Assembly (NCBI GenBank): GCA_937900575.1
Contig: CALCEI010000176.1
Location: forward strand, 1 to 18,244
Direction: 5' to 3'
Length of the DNA stretch: 18,244 nucleotides
From: an uncultured Clostridia bacterium
GTDB taxonomy: Bacteria > Bacillota > Clostridia > Christensenellales > UBA1242
The number at the start of each line of letters is the position of its first letter. Position 1 is the first letter of the stretch. Shown one piece after another: positions 6,467 to 12,846 of the stretch. The notes beneath the pieces were generated by a model. That model ran no database searches, was not told the origin of the DNA, and was given only the letters and a program-made list of their open reading frames with translations. A program made the translations under genes and the position numbers.

Positions 6467-7294
6467 ATGGAAAAAACAATTATGATGTTGAAAGATTTAA
6501 GAAAACAATTAAAAACCGAATTTGCCGAATTGGGAATTGAAGAAACTGATGCAGATTTTATTATTGCAGAGGTTCTTAATGTGCCAAGGACAGAGTTAAT
6601 TTTTGTTAAAGAAATTGACGGGAAAACCAAGCGTAAAATTTTGGAATGTGCAAAATTACGTAAACAACATATGCCTGTTGATGCAATTTTTGGAAAAACT
6701 TGGTTTTATGGTTTGCCCTTTACAGTAAATGCAGATGTTTTAACTCCAAGACAAGATAGTGAACTGGTGGTTGATGTGGCATTAAAAGAAATAAAAAACA
6801 ACAACTATAAAACCGTGTTGGATTTATGCACAGGCAGTGGCTGTTTGGCAGTTGCAATTAAGGCTAATGCAGACGTTACAGTTACAGCAACTGACGTTTC
6901 GCAAAAGGCACTTAGTGTTGCAAGACAAAATGCAAAAGACAACAACGTAAAAATCAGTTTTATAAGGTCCAACATGTTTAATGACGTGGAAGGGCAGTTT
7001 GATGTGATTGTCTCAAACCCACCATACATTGATTCGGAAGAAATGCAGACACTTGATGAAGAAGTGCTTTCTTATGACCCTAAACTTGCTCTTGATGGTG
7101 GAGATTTTGGTTTAAAGTTTTATAACATCATTCACGAAAATGTACGTAAATTTTTAAAAGATTCAGGCACACTTATTCTTGAAATTGGCGACGACCAAAA
7201 AGAACTTGTTTTAAGTTTGTTTAACGATTTTGAGTGTGTGGAAGCCTTAAAAGATTATGGTGGAAACGATAGAGTGCTCGTTTTTAGAAAATAG
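6467..7294 (+). CDS. prmC: Release factor glutamine methyltransferase PrmC (HemK)
   Basis: PrmC uses S-adenosylmethionine to N5-methylate the glutamine of the GGQ loop in release factors, which speeds peptide release. From ATG 6467 the protein has 275 residues, close to the E. coli length. The N-terminal helical domain (about 1-80) binds the release factor. Next come LTPRQDSELVVDVAL, the SAM-binding LDLCTGSGCLAVA, and the catalytic NPPY at residues 184-187, which holds the target glutamine. A TTG at 6437 would give a longer form but lies inside the terminator hairpin, so it is rejected. ATGs at 6482 and 6485 are alternatives, and none has a strong Shine-Dalgarno. prfA follows after 9 bases, so enzyme and substrate are made together. 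No clear promoter exists after the rpmE terminator, so expression may depend on read-through. Confidence 0.92.
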   Translation: MEKTIMMLKDLRKQLKTEFAELGIEETDADFIIAEVLNVPRTELIFVKEIDGKTKRKILECAKLRKQHMPVDAIFGKTWFYGLPFTVNADVLTPRQDSELVVDVALKEIKNNNYKTVLDLCTGSGCLAVAIKANADVTVTATDVSQKALSVARQNAKDNNVKISFIRSNMFNDVEGQFDVIVSNPPYIDSEEMQTLDEEVLSYDPKLALDGGDFGLKFYNIIHENVRKFLKDSGTLILEIGDDQKELVLSLFNDFECVEALKDYGGNDRVLVFRK

Positions 7295-7303
7295 GAGTTA
7301 ATT

Positions 7304-8374
7304 ATGATTGAAAAATTAAAAGCAATTAAAGAAAAATTTGAAAATTTAACAGCCGATATTGCAAATCCTACAATCATTGCCGATACAAAAACTTGGCAAG
7401 CAAAAGTTAAGGAGCATTCTTCTTTGCAACCCTTAATTGAAGAATATGATAACTACATCAAGTTTGATAAAGATTTTAAAGATGCCAACGAATTGTTGGA
7501 AATTGAAGAAAATGCAGAAATGAAAGAAATGCTTAAAGAAGAAATTTTATCTTTAAAAGAAAAACTTGCAGAAAGCGAAGAAAAACTTAAAGTTTTATTG
7601 CTTCCAAAAGACGAAAATGATACAAAAAACGTTATTTTGGAAATTCGTGGTGGTGCAGGTGGCGAAGAGAGTGCGTTGTTTGCTGCTGAATTGTTAAGAA
7701 TGTACCAAATGTATTGCGATGGACATCACTTTAAAATGGAAATTTTAAACTTGGAAGAAACAGGCTTGGGTGGTGCAAAAGAAGTGCAAGCAATGATTAA
7801 AGGTAAAAATGCTTATGCACACTTTAAATTTGAATCTGGTGTACACAGAGTTCAACGTGTGCCAGAAACAGAAAGTCAAGGCAGAGTGCACACTTCCACT
7901 GCAACAGTTGCAATTTTGCCAGAAATGGAAGATGCCGATGTTGAAATTAATGATAAAGATATCCGTGTGGACTTGTTTAGGTCAAGTGGTGCTGGTGGAC
8001 AAAAAGTTAACAAAACTGAATCTGCAATTCGCATAACACACTTCCCAACCGGAATTGTGGTAACTTGCCAAGACGAACGTAGCCAAACGCAAAACAAGGA
8101 AAAAGCCTTTGCAATGTTGCGTTCCAAACTTTATGATTACTATCAACAACAAAAAGAAGCAGAATACAGCCAAAACCGTAAAAATCAAGTTGGAACGGGG
8201 GATAGAAGCGAACGTATTAGAACTTATAACTTCCCACAAGGCCGTGTTACTGACCACAGAATTGGTTTAAGTATTTTTAACATTGATGCCTTTATGAACG
8301 GCGACATTGACGAAATGCTTGATGCTTTAACACTTGCCGACCAACAAAAGAAATTGAGTGCGCAAGAAGAATAA
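7304..8374 (+). CDS. prfA: Peptide chain release factor 1
   Basis: RF1 recognises UAA and UAG and triggers hydrolysis of the finished peptide in the ribosome. The 356-residue length is normal. The N-terminal helical domain (about 1-110) is Lys/Glu-rich. The codon-recognition PxT motif is PET in VQRVPETESQGR, the form that marks RF1 rather than RF2 (SPF). The GGQ loop is G231-G232-Q233 in SSGAGGQKVNKTESAI. The closing NFPQGRVTDHR is also typical. The ribosome binding site AGGAG overlaps the stop codon of prmC (TAGGAG), so the two are translationally coupled. A terminator at 8384-8410 ends the operon. RF1 fits the stop-codon use here, where every complete gene ends in UAA or UAG. Confidence 0.96.
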   Translation: MIEKLKAIKEKFENLTADIANPTIIADTKTWQAKVKEHSSLQPLIEEYDNYIKFDKDFKDANELLEIEENAEMKEMLKEEILSLKEKLAESEEKLKVLLLPKDENDTKNVILEIRGGAGGEESALFAAELLRMYQMYCDGHHFKMEILNLEETGLGGAKEVQAMIKGKNAYAHFKFESGVHRVQRVPETESQGRVHTSTATVAILPEMEDADVEINDKDIRVDLFRSSGAGGQKVNKTESAIRITHFPTGIVVTCQDERSQTQNKEKAFAMLRSKLYDYYQQQKEAEYSQNRKNQVGTGDRSERIRTYNFPQGRVTDHRIGLSIFNIDAFMNGDIDEMLDALTLADQQKKLSAQEE

Positions 8375-8383
8375 TTATAAATT

Positions 8384-8410
8384 AAAATGCCACATTTTGT
8401 GGTATTTTTA
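8384..8410 (+). terminator. Terminator after prfA
   Basis: An 11-bp stem, AAAATGCCACA with TGTGGTATTTT and one G-U pair, closes a 3-nt loop, followed by T's. Its core CCACATTTTGTGG recurs in the terminator at 10104-10134. Confidence 0.85.
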
Positions 8411-8411
8411 T

Positions 8412-8440
8412 TTGCATAAAAATAAATAGGGTGTTATAAT
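8412..8440 (+). promoter_or_regulatory. Promoter of the 547-residue protein gene
   Basis: TTGCAT (8412-8417), a 17-base spacer and a perfect TATAAT (8435-8440) sit directly after the prfA terminator. The predicted start is near 8447. The AGGAGG ribosome binding site (8451-8456) is 5 nt before the ATG, so the leader is very short. Confidence 0.7.
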
Positions 8441-8461
8441 GGATTTTGATAGGAGGCAACT

Positions 8462-10105
8462 ATGACAAAATTTTTAAAGAAAGACAATGTGCTTACCTTT
8501 GTTGATGACCCCGTAGAAATCGAATATCTTAAATTTAACAATATGCGTTTTTCCACAATCGGTTGCATGCTTGGTGATTTTGACGATAAAGGTGTTTATT
8601 GCGTAGACCCAAGAATTGTTAAAGAACTTATTTCCATGAAAAAGTTTTTGACAAGCACAGTGGATAACATTGAAGTTTGTCATAGTCAACTTAAACTTAA
8701 CAAACAAATATCATTCTTTGTTGTTTATGAAGGCAACAAAGTGTCACTTATTCTTGCAGAAAAAATGAACTATCAAGCCAACTTCAAAATTAACAGTGGT
8801 GTGTTTAGCAACGTAAACGAATTTGTTTTGGATAGTTTTGAAACATCTGGTCAAATTGACAGGAACGTAATTCATCGCAAATGGAACATTGATATTTTCC
8901 CTGGAGAAGTGCTTGATATCTTCCACATGGACGAAGAAGCACTTGCAATCTATTTTAATCTTACAAAAAGATTTAAATATCTTATGAGAGCAAATGAAAT
9001 TTTGCTTGCTCATGAAGACCAATTGGAAGAGATTGAAGCCAATTATGCCATTGAGACATTGGCAGTTGTAAATAAATATCCAAAACTTAAAGTAATTGTG
9101 GAAAAAGAACTTAAATCTGTCTTTGGAAGCAAAAAAGACTTTTTAAGGGCAGATAAACCAAACTTTTCTAAAGCATTAAATGAAGTTATTGCACAGGCCG
9201 TTGACCAAAATGTTGATGTTTTGGGTGAAGACAAACAATACTTTTTGGCAGAAAGAAGACATGCACAAATGGTATATAACCAAGCAGTTGCCAAAGAAAT
9301 TCCAACAGCAAAATTGATAACCAAAGATACTGTAACGGACGAAGTTATTAATAACCGTCAAATTATTGCGACATACAGCAGGGAACAAGCAAAAGGTGTT
9401 AAAGAAGTTGCAGCAGAATACGCAGAGCGACGTTCAAAAACAGAACAAAGACCTCGCGTCGTAAATCGTGGTGTTGTACAAGCGCTTGGCACTATGGGAG
9501 TCGCAGAAAAAGATGTTGATTCTATTATTGGCACAAACGTTCAATCAACAGGAACTGAGACGTCAAAAGGAGTTGCTACAGAGCAGGTAGAAGGTGGAGT
9601 TCAAGCACAAGAACCTGCACAAATACTAGAGCCAGAAAAGAAAACTAAAGCCCCTGCTGAAGATAAAAAGAAAGAGCCTGTAAAGAAAGAGCCTGCAAAG
9701 AAAGAGCCTGTAAAGAAAGCGCCTGTAAAAAAACAAGCCGAAGATGAAAAGAGAGTTAAAGCCGACGCTGAAGATAAAAAGAGAGAAGCACAACGAGCAA
9801 AAGAAGAAGCAGAAACAAAAGGACAAGCTGAAAAGAACGTTGGCAGGGCTAGACATTCAACATCATTTGGAAACTTTATCGTTGCAGCAAGTGGTCAAGG
9901 TAATGCTACCGAAAGTGGAGAAGTGGAAAATAATGATGACCTTAAAACAGAAGTGTCAGCAGTGAATGACGTCGATCTTAAAGTTAAAGTAGACGGAAGT
10001 GGACAACAAGAAGTTGAAGAGTTTGAACAAACTGACGACCTTGAAGGAACTGACGACCTTGAAAAAATAAATGCTGAGATTAATAACGGTTTAACAATCA
10101 AATAA
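8462..10105 (+). CDS. Protein of unknown function with Lys/Glu/Pro repeat and acidic tail
   Basis: I do not recognise this 547-residue protein. It has no signal peptide and no clear membrane helix, so it is probably cytoplasmic. Residues about 1-190 look like a folded mixed domain with many aromatic residues (for example KFNNMRFSTIGCMLGDF and HRKWNIDIFPGEVLDIF). Residues about 190-330 look helical. From about 375 the chain becomes low-complexity: four copies of a KKEPV-type pentapeptide at 403-422, then a highly charged Lys/Glu/Ala stretch to about 460 that could be a long helix, then an acidic Asp/Glu-rich tail with a repeated TDDLE. The layout, a folded head with a charged, probably disordered tail, suggests a scaffold or nucleic-acid- or surface-binding role, but this is speculation. 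It has its own promoter and is bracketed by two similar terminators. It is transcribed alone. Confidence 0.8.
   Translation: MTKFLKKDNVLTFVDDPVEIEYLKFNNMRFSTIGCMLGDFDDKGVYCVDPRIVKELISMKKFLTSTVDNIEVCHSQLKLNKQISFFVVYEGNKVSLILAEKMNYQANFKINSGVFSNVNEFVLDSFETSGQIDRNVIHRKWNIDIFPGEVLDIFHMDEEALAIYFNLTKRFKYLMRANEILLAHEDQLEEIEANYAIETLAVVNKYPKLKVIVEKELKSVFGSKKDFLRADKPNFSKALNEVIAQAVDQNVDVLGEDKQYFLAERRHAQMVYNQAVAKEIPTAKLITKDTVTDEVINNRQIIATYSREQAKGVKEVAAEYAERRSKTEQRPRVVNRGVVQALGTMGVAEKDVDSIIGTNVQSTGTETSKGVATEQVEGGVQAQEPAQILEPEKKTKAPAEDKKKEPVKKEPAKKEPVKKAPVKKQAEDEKRVKADAEDKKREAQRAKEEAETKGQAEKNVGRARHSTSFGNFIVAASGQGNATESGEVENNDDLKTEVSAVNDVDLKVKVDGSGQQEVEEFEQTDDLEGTDDLEKINAEINNGLTIK
9668..9727 (+). repeat. Four tandem 15-bp repeats coding KKEPV-type pentapeptides
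   Basis: The units lie at 9668-9682, 9683-9697, 9698-9712 and 9713-9727. All follow AAGAAAGAGCCTGTA with one base changed in the second (GCA) and one in the fourth (GCG). The near-identity at the DNA level points to recent slippage expansion. An in-frame TDDLE duplication (10031-10045 and 10049-10063) follows in the same gene. Confidence 0.85.
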
Positions 10106-10134
10106 AAAAGCACCACATTTTGTGGTGTTTTTTG
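10104..10134. terminator. Bidirectional terminator between converging genes
   Basis: CACCACA (10111-10117) and TGTGGTG (10121-10127) form a stem with a 3-nt loop, flanked by an A-run on the left and a T-run on the right. It serves the 547-residue gene rightward and the 159-residue gene leftward. Confidence 0.85.
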
Positions 10135-10135
10135 T

Positions 10136-10615
10136 TTATAATTGAGATGCTTCTAATTGTTTTAAATGAGCCAAGGATTTATCTTTAACAACATTTGTAA
10201 CGAAATCATTTACAAGTTTTGTTACTTCTGGTGTTGGTTTTGTTTCATTTTTTTCTTTTGAAGCCAATGATGCTCTTACAATGGAAGGATGTTCACTTAA
10301 AATTTTATCAAAATCTAATAATAATCTTTTAAGGTTAACTTTGTATTCCAAAAATTGTACTGCAACATTTTTTACTAATTGTGTACGATAATATCCTAAA
10401 TCTGGGATATTTAACTGTTGTAAAATTTGGCAACTTTCTTTTTCAGCATCATTTTCTTTTTGTGAATTGCTTGGCAACAAACTTTTATATTCAGTTGCAA
10501 ACTTTGCTCTAAACTCTTTTTCGTTGTATTTATTGTTTTCTGTACTGATTAAATATCTGTTAAATATTTCTTCATCACTACTTTCAAACAATTTTTTATA
10601 TGTATCATTTGCCAT
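10136..10615 (-). CDS. Small acidic helical protein of unknown function
   Basis: The protein has 159 residues and no family I recognise. It is rich in Lys, Glu, Asn and Leu and looks mostly helical, with no signal peptide, membrane segment, cysteine motif or catalytic signature. Two likely helical blocks are residues about 1-60 (from NDTYKKLFESSDEEIFNRYL) and 70-110 (LGYYRTQLVKNVAVQFLEYK), followed by a Pro/Thr/Lys linker and a last helix. An AGGAGG ribosome binding site stands about 6 nt before the ATG. A good promoter lies just upstream at 10670-10642. It converges on the 547-residue gene and shares its terminator. The real-gene call rests on the promoter, ribosome binding site, length and terminator. 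Confidence 0.7.
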   Translation of the reverse strand: MANDTYKKLFESSDEEIFNRYLISTENNKYNEKEFRAKFATEYKSLLPSNSQKENDAEKESCQILQQLNIPDLGYYRTQLVKNVAVQFLEYKVNLKRLLLDFDKILSEHPSIVRASLASKEKNETKPTPEVTKLVNDFVTNVVKDKSLAHLKQLEASQL

Positions 10616-10641
10616 GATGCCCTCCTATCTAATCTGTGCAC

Positions 10642-10670
10642 ATTGTACCACAGGTTTACGATTTTGTAAA
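10642..10670 (-). promoter_or_regulatory. Promoter of the 159-residue protein gene
   Basis: On the minus strand TTTACA (10670-10665), 17 bases, then TACAAT (10647-10642). The predicted start is near 10635, about 20 nt before the ATG, with AGGAGG inside that leader. Confidence 0.65.
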
Positions 10671-10689
10671 TACCTTTTTTAAAAATTCT

Positions 10690-11019
10690 TTATTTTTTAT
10701 ATTCATTTACATTATATGTTTTGTTCATAACTTTAAGTATTGTTGCAAAATTATCATCTTCTGCAGATTTATTGTTATGCAACATACCACATTTGTTGCA
10801 TTTGTAAGTTATTATGTACCCCTTTTTGTTACTTGTTGTAACATCAATTGGAACAAGTGTTCCGTTGCAAGCACAAGCCCTATCCCCGGGGTTGATATCC
10901 ACATGCAAAGATGTTAAACACTTTGTGCAGTGGTCACGTGAAGAAGTTTTTAATGCTTGAACAACTTTGCCACACCAAGCACATGTAAAAGAATTATCAT
11001 TTTTGTTAAATGTTTTCAT
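10690..11019 (-). CDS. RNHCP-domain zinc-binding protein
   Basis: This 109-residue protein matches the RNHCP family, named for a conserved Arg-Asn-His-Cys-Pro; the family's function is not established. Cysteines come in metal-binding pairs: C13/C16 (FTCAWCGKVV), C31/C34 (DHCTKCL), C49/C51 and C74/C77 (CNKCG). The characteristic SLHVDINPGDR and the late DDN are present. The name motif reads RDHCT here, with N to D and P to T. The start codon has no Shine-Dalgarno, while a TATAAT ends 6 nt upstream, so it is probably translated from a leaderless mRNA. The next gene on the same strand begins 74 bases downstream with its own promoter, and I see no strong terminator between them. A likely gene remnant overlaps its 5' end on the other strand. 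Confidence 0.85.
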   Translation of the reverse strand: MKTFNKNDNSFTCAWCGKVVQALKTSSRDHCTKCLTSLHVDINPGDRACACNGTLVPIDVTTSNKKGYIITYKCNKCGMLHNNKSAEDDNFATILKVMNKTYNVNEYKK

Positions 11020-11186
11020 GTTTTTATTATAACATAATTATAAAATTTGTAAATCTATTTGCAAAAGAGTTTGGCATTTGGACCGTTCAACTTGAAGTCA
11101 ACAGCAAAATTACAAACGAACATGCCGGATTTACAAAATTTAACAATTTGGTTGAAGTTATTGTAGATTTATTTAAAAAGAAATAG
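11010..11186 (+). pseudogene. Likely 3' remnant of an unrecognised gene
   Basis: The plus-strand frame ending at TAG 11184-11186 reads like real protein over about 40 residues, including FGIWTVQLEVNSKITNEHAG and FTKFNNLVEVIVDLFKKK. Its codon choice resembles its neighbours. The only in-frame ATG (11010) lies inside the RNHCP gene on the other strand, and there is no ribosome binding site. The frame may be the tail of a gene whose 5' part was deleted when the RNHCP region arrived or rearranged. I do not recognise the family. A chance open frame of this length is possible. Confidence 0.35.
11026..11053 (-). promoter_or_regulatory. Promoter giving a leaderless RNHCP transcript
   Basis: On the minus strand TTTACA (11053-11048), a 16-base spacer and a perfect TATAAT (11031-11026) are followed by AAAAAC and then the ATG (11019). 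The usual start point falls on the A of the ATG. Confidence 0.6.
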
Positions 11187-11208
11187 GGAGCAAATGTGCT
11201 TCCTATTT
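11181..11208 (-). terminator. Terminator overlapping the esterase stop codon
   Basis: An 11-bp stem (11181-11191 with 11198-11208, one G-U) encloses a 6-nt loop and contains the TAG of the minus-strand esterase gene. On the minus strand it is followed by TTCTTTTT, interrupted by one C within the stretch. On the plus strand the T-run is shorter, so it works mainly leftward. Confidence 0.65.
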
Positions 11209-12108
11209 TGTTAAATATGTTGTTTTGTAAGTTTGGAACATTTGGTCCGCCAAGGCTGATGCTTCTGGGTCGTTTTCTAACCCATGACCAGAATTTTGGT
11301 AAGTGATAAACACGTGGTCAACACCCACTTCGGTCAACTTTGCATCTAAATCCACTGCGTTTTGGTATGGTACAATTTCATCAATTGTTCCTTGACAAAT
11401 TATTGTTGGCACGGTGTTTTCATTTACATAAGTTATTGGTGAAACTTGGTTTAAGAGTGGAGTGTATTCTTCGATTGTGGAAGAAGTGATGTTTTTGTTT
11501 GTAAGCCAAGAGAACCATTTGTATGTGGATTTGCTTAAAGATTCGCGGTCAAAGTATTTTGGGTCGGTAAGTTTTGTTGGGCCACAATAAGAAAGAACAA
11601 AGGCAGGTTTGATTGGTGCAATGTTATAGCATTGATAAGCATATTGAAGTGAAAGGTGCCCACCAGCAGAGCCACCACTTAGCATTGCCTTTTCTGGTTG
11701 AAGGTTAAGTGCATTTGCTTGTTTTTTTACTGCAGAAAGTGCCATGGTGATATCATCAAGAATATCTTGACAATCCACGTCTTTGCTTAAATATCTATAA
11801 TTCATTGCTGCAGTGATGTAACCTTCATTGGCACCATTTTTTAATGCAGTTGCATATCCTTCTTTATCCCCAGTAACCCAGCCACCACCATGAATGTAGA
11901 ACAAAACGTCAACTCTGCCTGTTTTGTTTTTTGGGTAACACACATCAAGCACGTTTCTTACATCATCACCATAAGACATGTTTTTGTACATGGTGTAATT
12001 TTCAAAATCTTTAATTTCCATGCTTGGTTTTTTGTTGCAACCTGAAAACAGGAACACAGAAAAAGTGCACATTAATACTAATATTATACTTAAACTTTTC
12101 TTTAACAT
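11203..12108 (-). CDS. Lipoprotein esterase/lipase of the alpha/beta-hydrolase (HSL-like) family
   Basis: The protein has 301 residues. It begins with a lipoprotein signal peptide: KK, a hydrophobic stretch, and the lipobox-like FSGC with Cys24 as the lipidated residue, so it should sit on the outer face of the membrane. The hydrolase domain has the oxyanion-hole HGGGW at 73-77, the nucleophile elbow GGSAGG with Ser147, Asp243 in a DEIVP segment, and His275 in SGHG, completing the catalytic triad. This is the hormone-sensitive-lipase/carboxylesterase type, which cleaves short acyl or acetyl esters, for example on sugars or polysaccharides. The substrate cannot be read from sequence. An AAGGA ribosome binding site lies 7 nt before the ATG. 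It is monocistronic and divergent from the S10 operon. Confidence 0.9.
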   Translation of the reverse strand: MLKKSLSIILVLMCTFSVFLFSGCNKKPSMEIKDFENYTMYKNMSYGDDVRNVLDVCYPKNKTGRVDVLFYIHGGGWVTGDKEGYATALKNGANEGYITAAMNYRYLSKDVDCQDILDDITMALSAVKKQANALNLQPEKAMLSGGSAGGHLSLQYAYQCYNIAPIKPAFVLSYCGPTKLTDPKYFDRESLSKSTYKWFSWLTNKNITSSTIEEYTPLLNQVSPITYVNENTVPTIICQGTIDEIVPYQNAVDLDAKLTEVGVDHVFITYQNSGHGLENDPEASALADQMFQTYKTTYLTK

Positions 12109-12131
12109 ATATATCCTTATTATATATAAGA

Positions 12132-12160
12132 ATGATAACTTTTTTAATTTTTTATGTCAA
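12132..12160 (-). promoter_or_regulatory. Promoter of the esterase gene
   Basis: On the minus strand TTGACA (12160-12155), 17 bases, then TATCAT (12137-12132). The predicted start is near 12125, about 17 nt before the ATG and containing the AAGGA ribosome binding site. Confidence 0.6.
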
Positions 12161-12213
12161 ACAAACAGCAAAAATTTCACCCCAAAATTGTTTAAAATTT
12201 TTTATAAAAAGGG

Positions 12214-12242
12214 TTGACAAAGAGTTTGCAGTTTGTTAGAAT
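12214..12242 (+). promoter_or_regulatory. Promoter of the S10 ribosomal protein operon
   Basis: A perfect TTGACA (12214-12219), exactly 17 bases, then TAGAAT (12237-12242). The predicted start is near 12249, giving a leader of about 280 nt. A weaker second -10 (TATAAT, 12428-12433) lies late in the leader but has no well-spaced -35. Confidence 0.8.
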
Positions 12243-12248
12243 AGGCTT

Positions 12249-12527
12249 GCTGATTATGTGGGTTTAAGTGTAAATCCATGTAAAAGGGTGGAAACACAAG
12301 GTTGCATTTGCTAGCAACAGCAGGTGGGAATTTGTGTGGACCTAGTCCTTTTGGACGCTGGCACAAAAAGTTGGGTACGGCCCAATTTCTTTTTGGAGAT
12401 CAGCACTTAACACCCGGCAACGTGTATTATAATAAGTAGATGAAATACTCTAAACTGTTATGTCATTATTGTTATGGGTTAAGGGACCAGTGATTGTGTT
12501 GACTAAAAAAATAAAAGGAGAGAAATT
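12249..12527 (+). promoter_or_regulatory. Structured 5' leader of the S10 operon, probable ribosomal-protein-responsive RNA
   Basis: This stretch of about 280 nt without a gene carries a series of hairpins. A 9-bp stem lies at 12258-12279, and a GTG-GAAA-CAC tetraloop hairpin at 12288-12297. GTTGC/GCAAC pairs at 12301-12318. A longer arm at 12332-12366 has TTGTG/CACAA outside and GTCC-TTTT-GGAC inside. A terminator-like hairpin follows at 12368-12394. Some 130 nt then remain before the AGGAG ribosome binding site (12516-12520) and the ATG. In E. coli the S10 leader is bound by L4, which causes attenuation and blocks translation; whether L4 acts here is inference. I cannot match it to a named leader family by eye. 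Confidence 0.6.
12368..12394 (+). terminator. Attenuator-type hairpin inside the S10 leader
   Basis: AAGTTGGG (12368-12375) pairs with CCCAATTT (12381-12388), 8 bp with one G-U and a 5-nt loop, then C and five T's. It lies about 130 nt before the first gene, so it would end transcription before rpsJ unless prevented. Confidence 0.55.
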
Positions 12528-12836
12528 ATGGCAACAACAAAACTTAGGATTAAACTTGCTTCATATGATACAGGTTTACTCGAAAATGTAGTTTCAAGAA
12601 TTCTTGACACTGCAACAAAGTCTGGATGCAAAGTTTCCGGACCAATTCCACTTCCAACAAAGAAAGAAGTGGTTACAGTTATTCGTGCAACGCACAAATA
12701 CAAAGATTCAAGAGAACAATTTGAATCAAGAACACATTTTAGATTGATTGATGTTTATGCACCAAGCGCAAAAGCAGTTGATACGCTTTTGAAGATGAAC
12801 GTTCCATCTGGTGTGGACATCAAGGTAGAATTATAA
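12528..12836 (+). CDS. rpsJ: Small-subunit ribosomal protein S10 (NusE)
   Basis: S10 belongs to the 30S head and also acts as NusE in transcription antitermination with NusB and NusG. The 102-residue length is normal. The start KLRIKLASYD and the extended-loop signature KDSREQFESRTH are diagnostic, followed by a RLIDVYAPS segment and the LNxPSGVDI-type end. The AGGAGAG ribosome binding site is well placed before the ATG. It is the first gene after the long leader, as in most S10 operons. rplC follows after 10 bases, with its AGGAGG overlapping this gene's stop. Confidence 0.97.
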   Translation: MATTKLRIKLASYDTGLLENVVSRILDTATKSGCKVSGPIPLPTKKEVVTVIRATHKYKDSREQFESRTHFRLIDVYAPSAKAVDTLLKMNVPSGVDIKVEL

Positions 12837-12846
12837 GGAGGGAACT

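Noticed and set aside
7809..8257. Overlapping open frames on both strands inside prfA
   Set aside because: They are by-products of the conserved RF1 reading frame: no ribosome binding sites, and the translations are not protein-like.
6437..8374. prmC lying before prfA instead of after it, as a possible novelty
   Set aside because: As I recall, the order rpmE-...-prmC-prfA is usual in Clostridia, so it supports the taxonomy and is not unusual.
9626..9856. Phe/Leu/Arg-rich antisense frame opposite the 547-residue gene
   Set aside because: It is the complement of the Lys/Glu/Pro repeat; its repetitive hydrophobic appearance follows from that, and it lacks a start signal.
12407..12433. Second promoter late in the S10 leader (TTAACA and TATAAT)
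   Set aside because: The spacing is only 15 bases and the -35 is weak. The TTGACA-17-TAGAAT promoter at 12214 is sufficient; an accessory role cannot be excluded.
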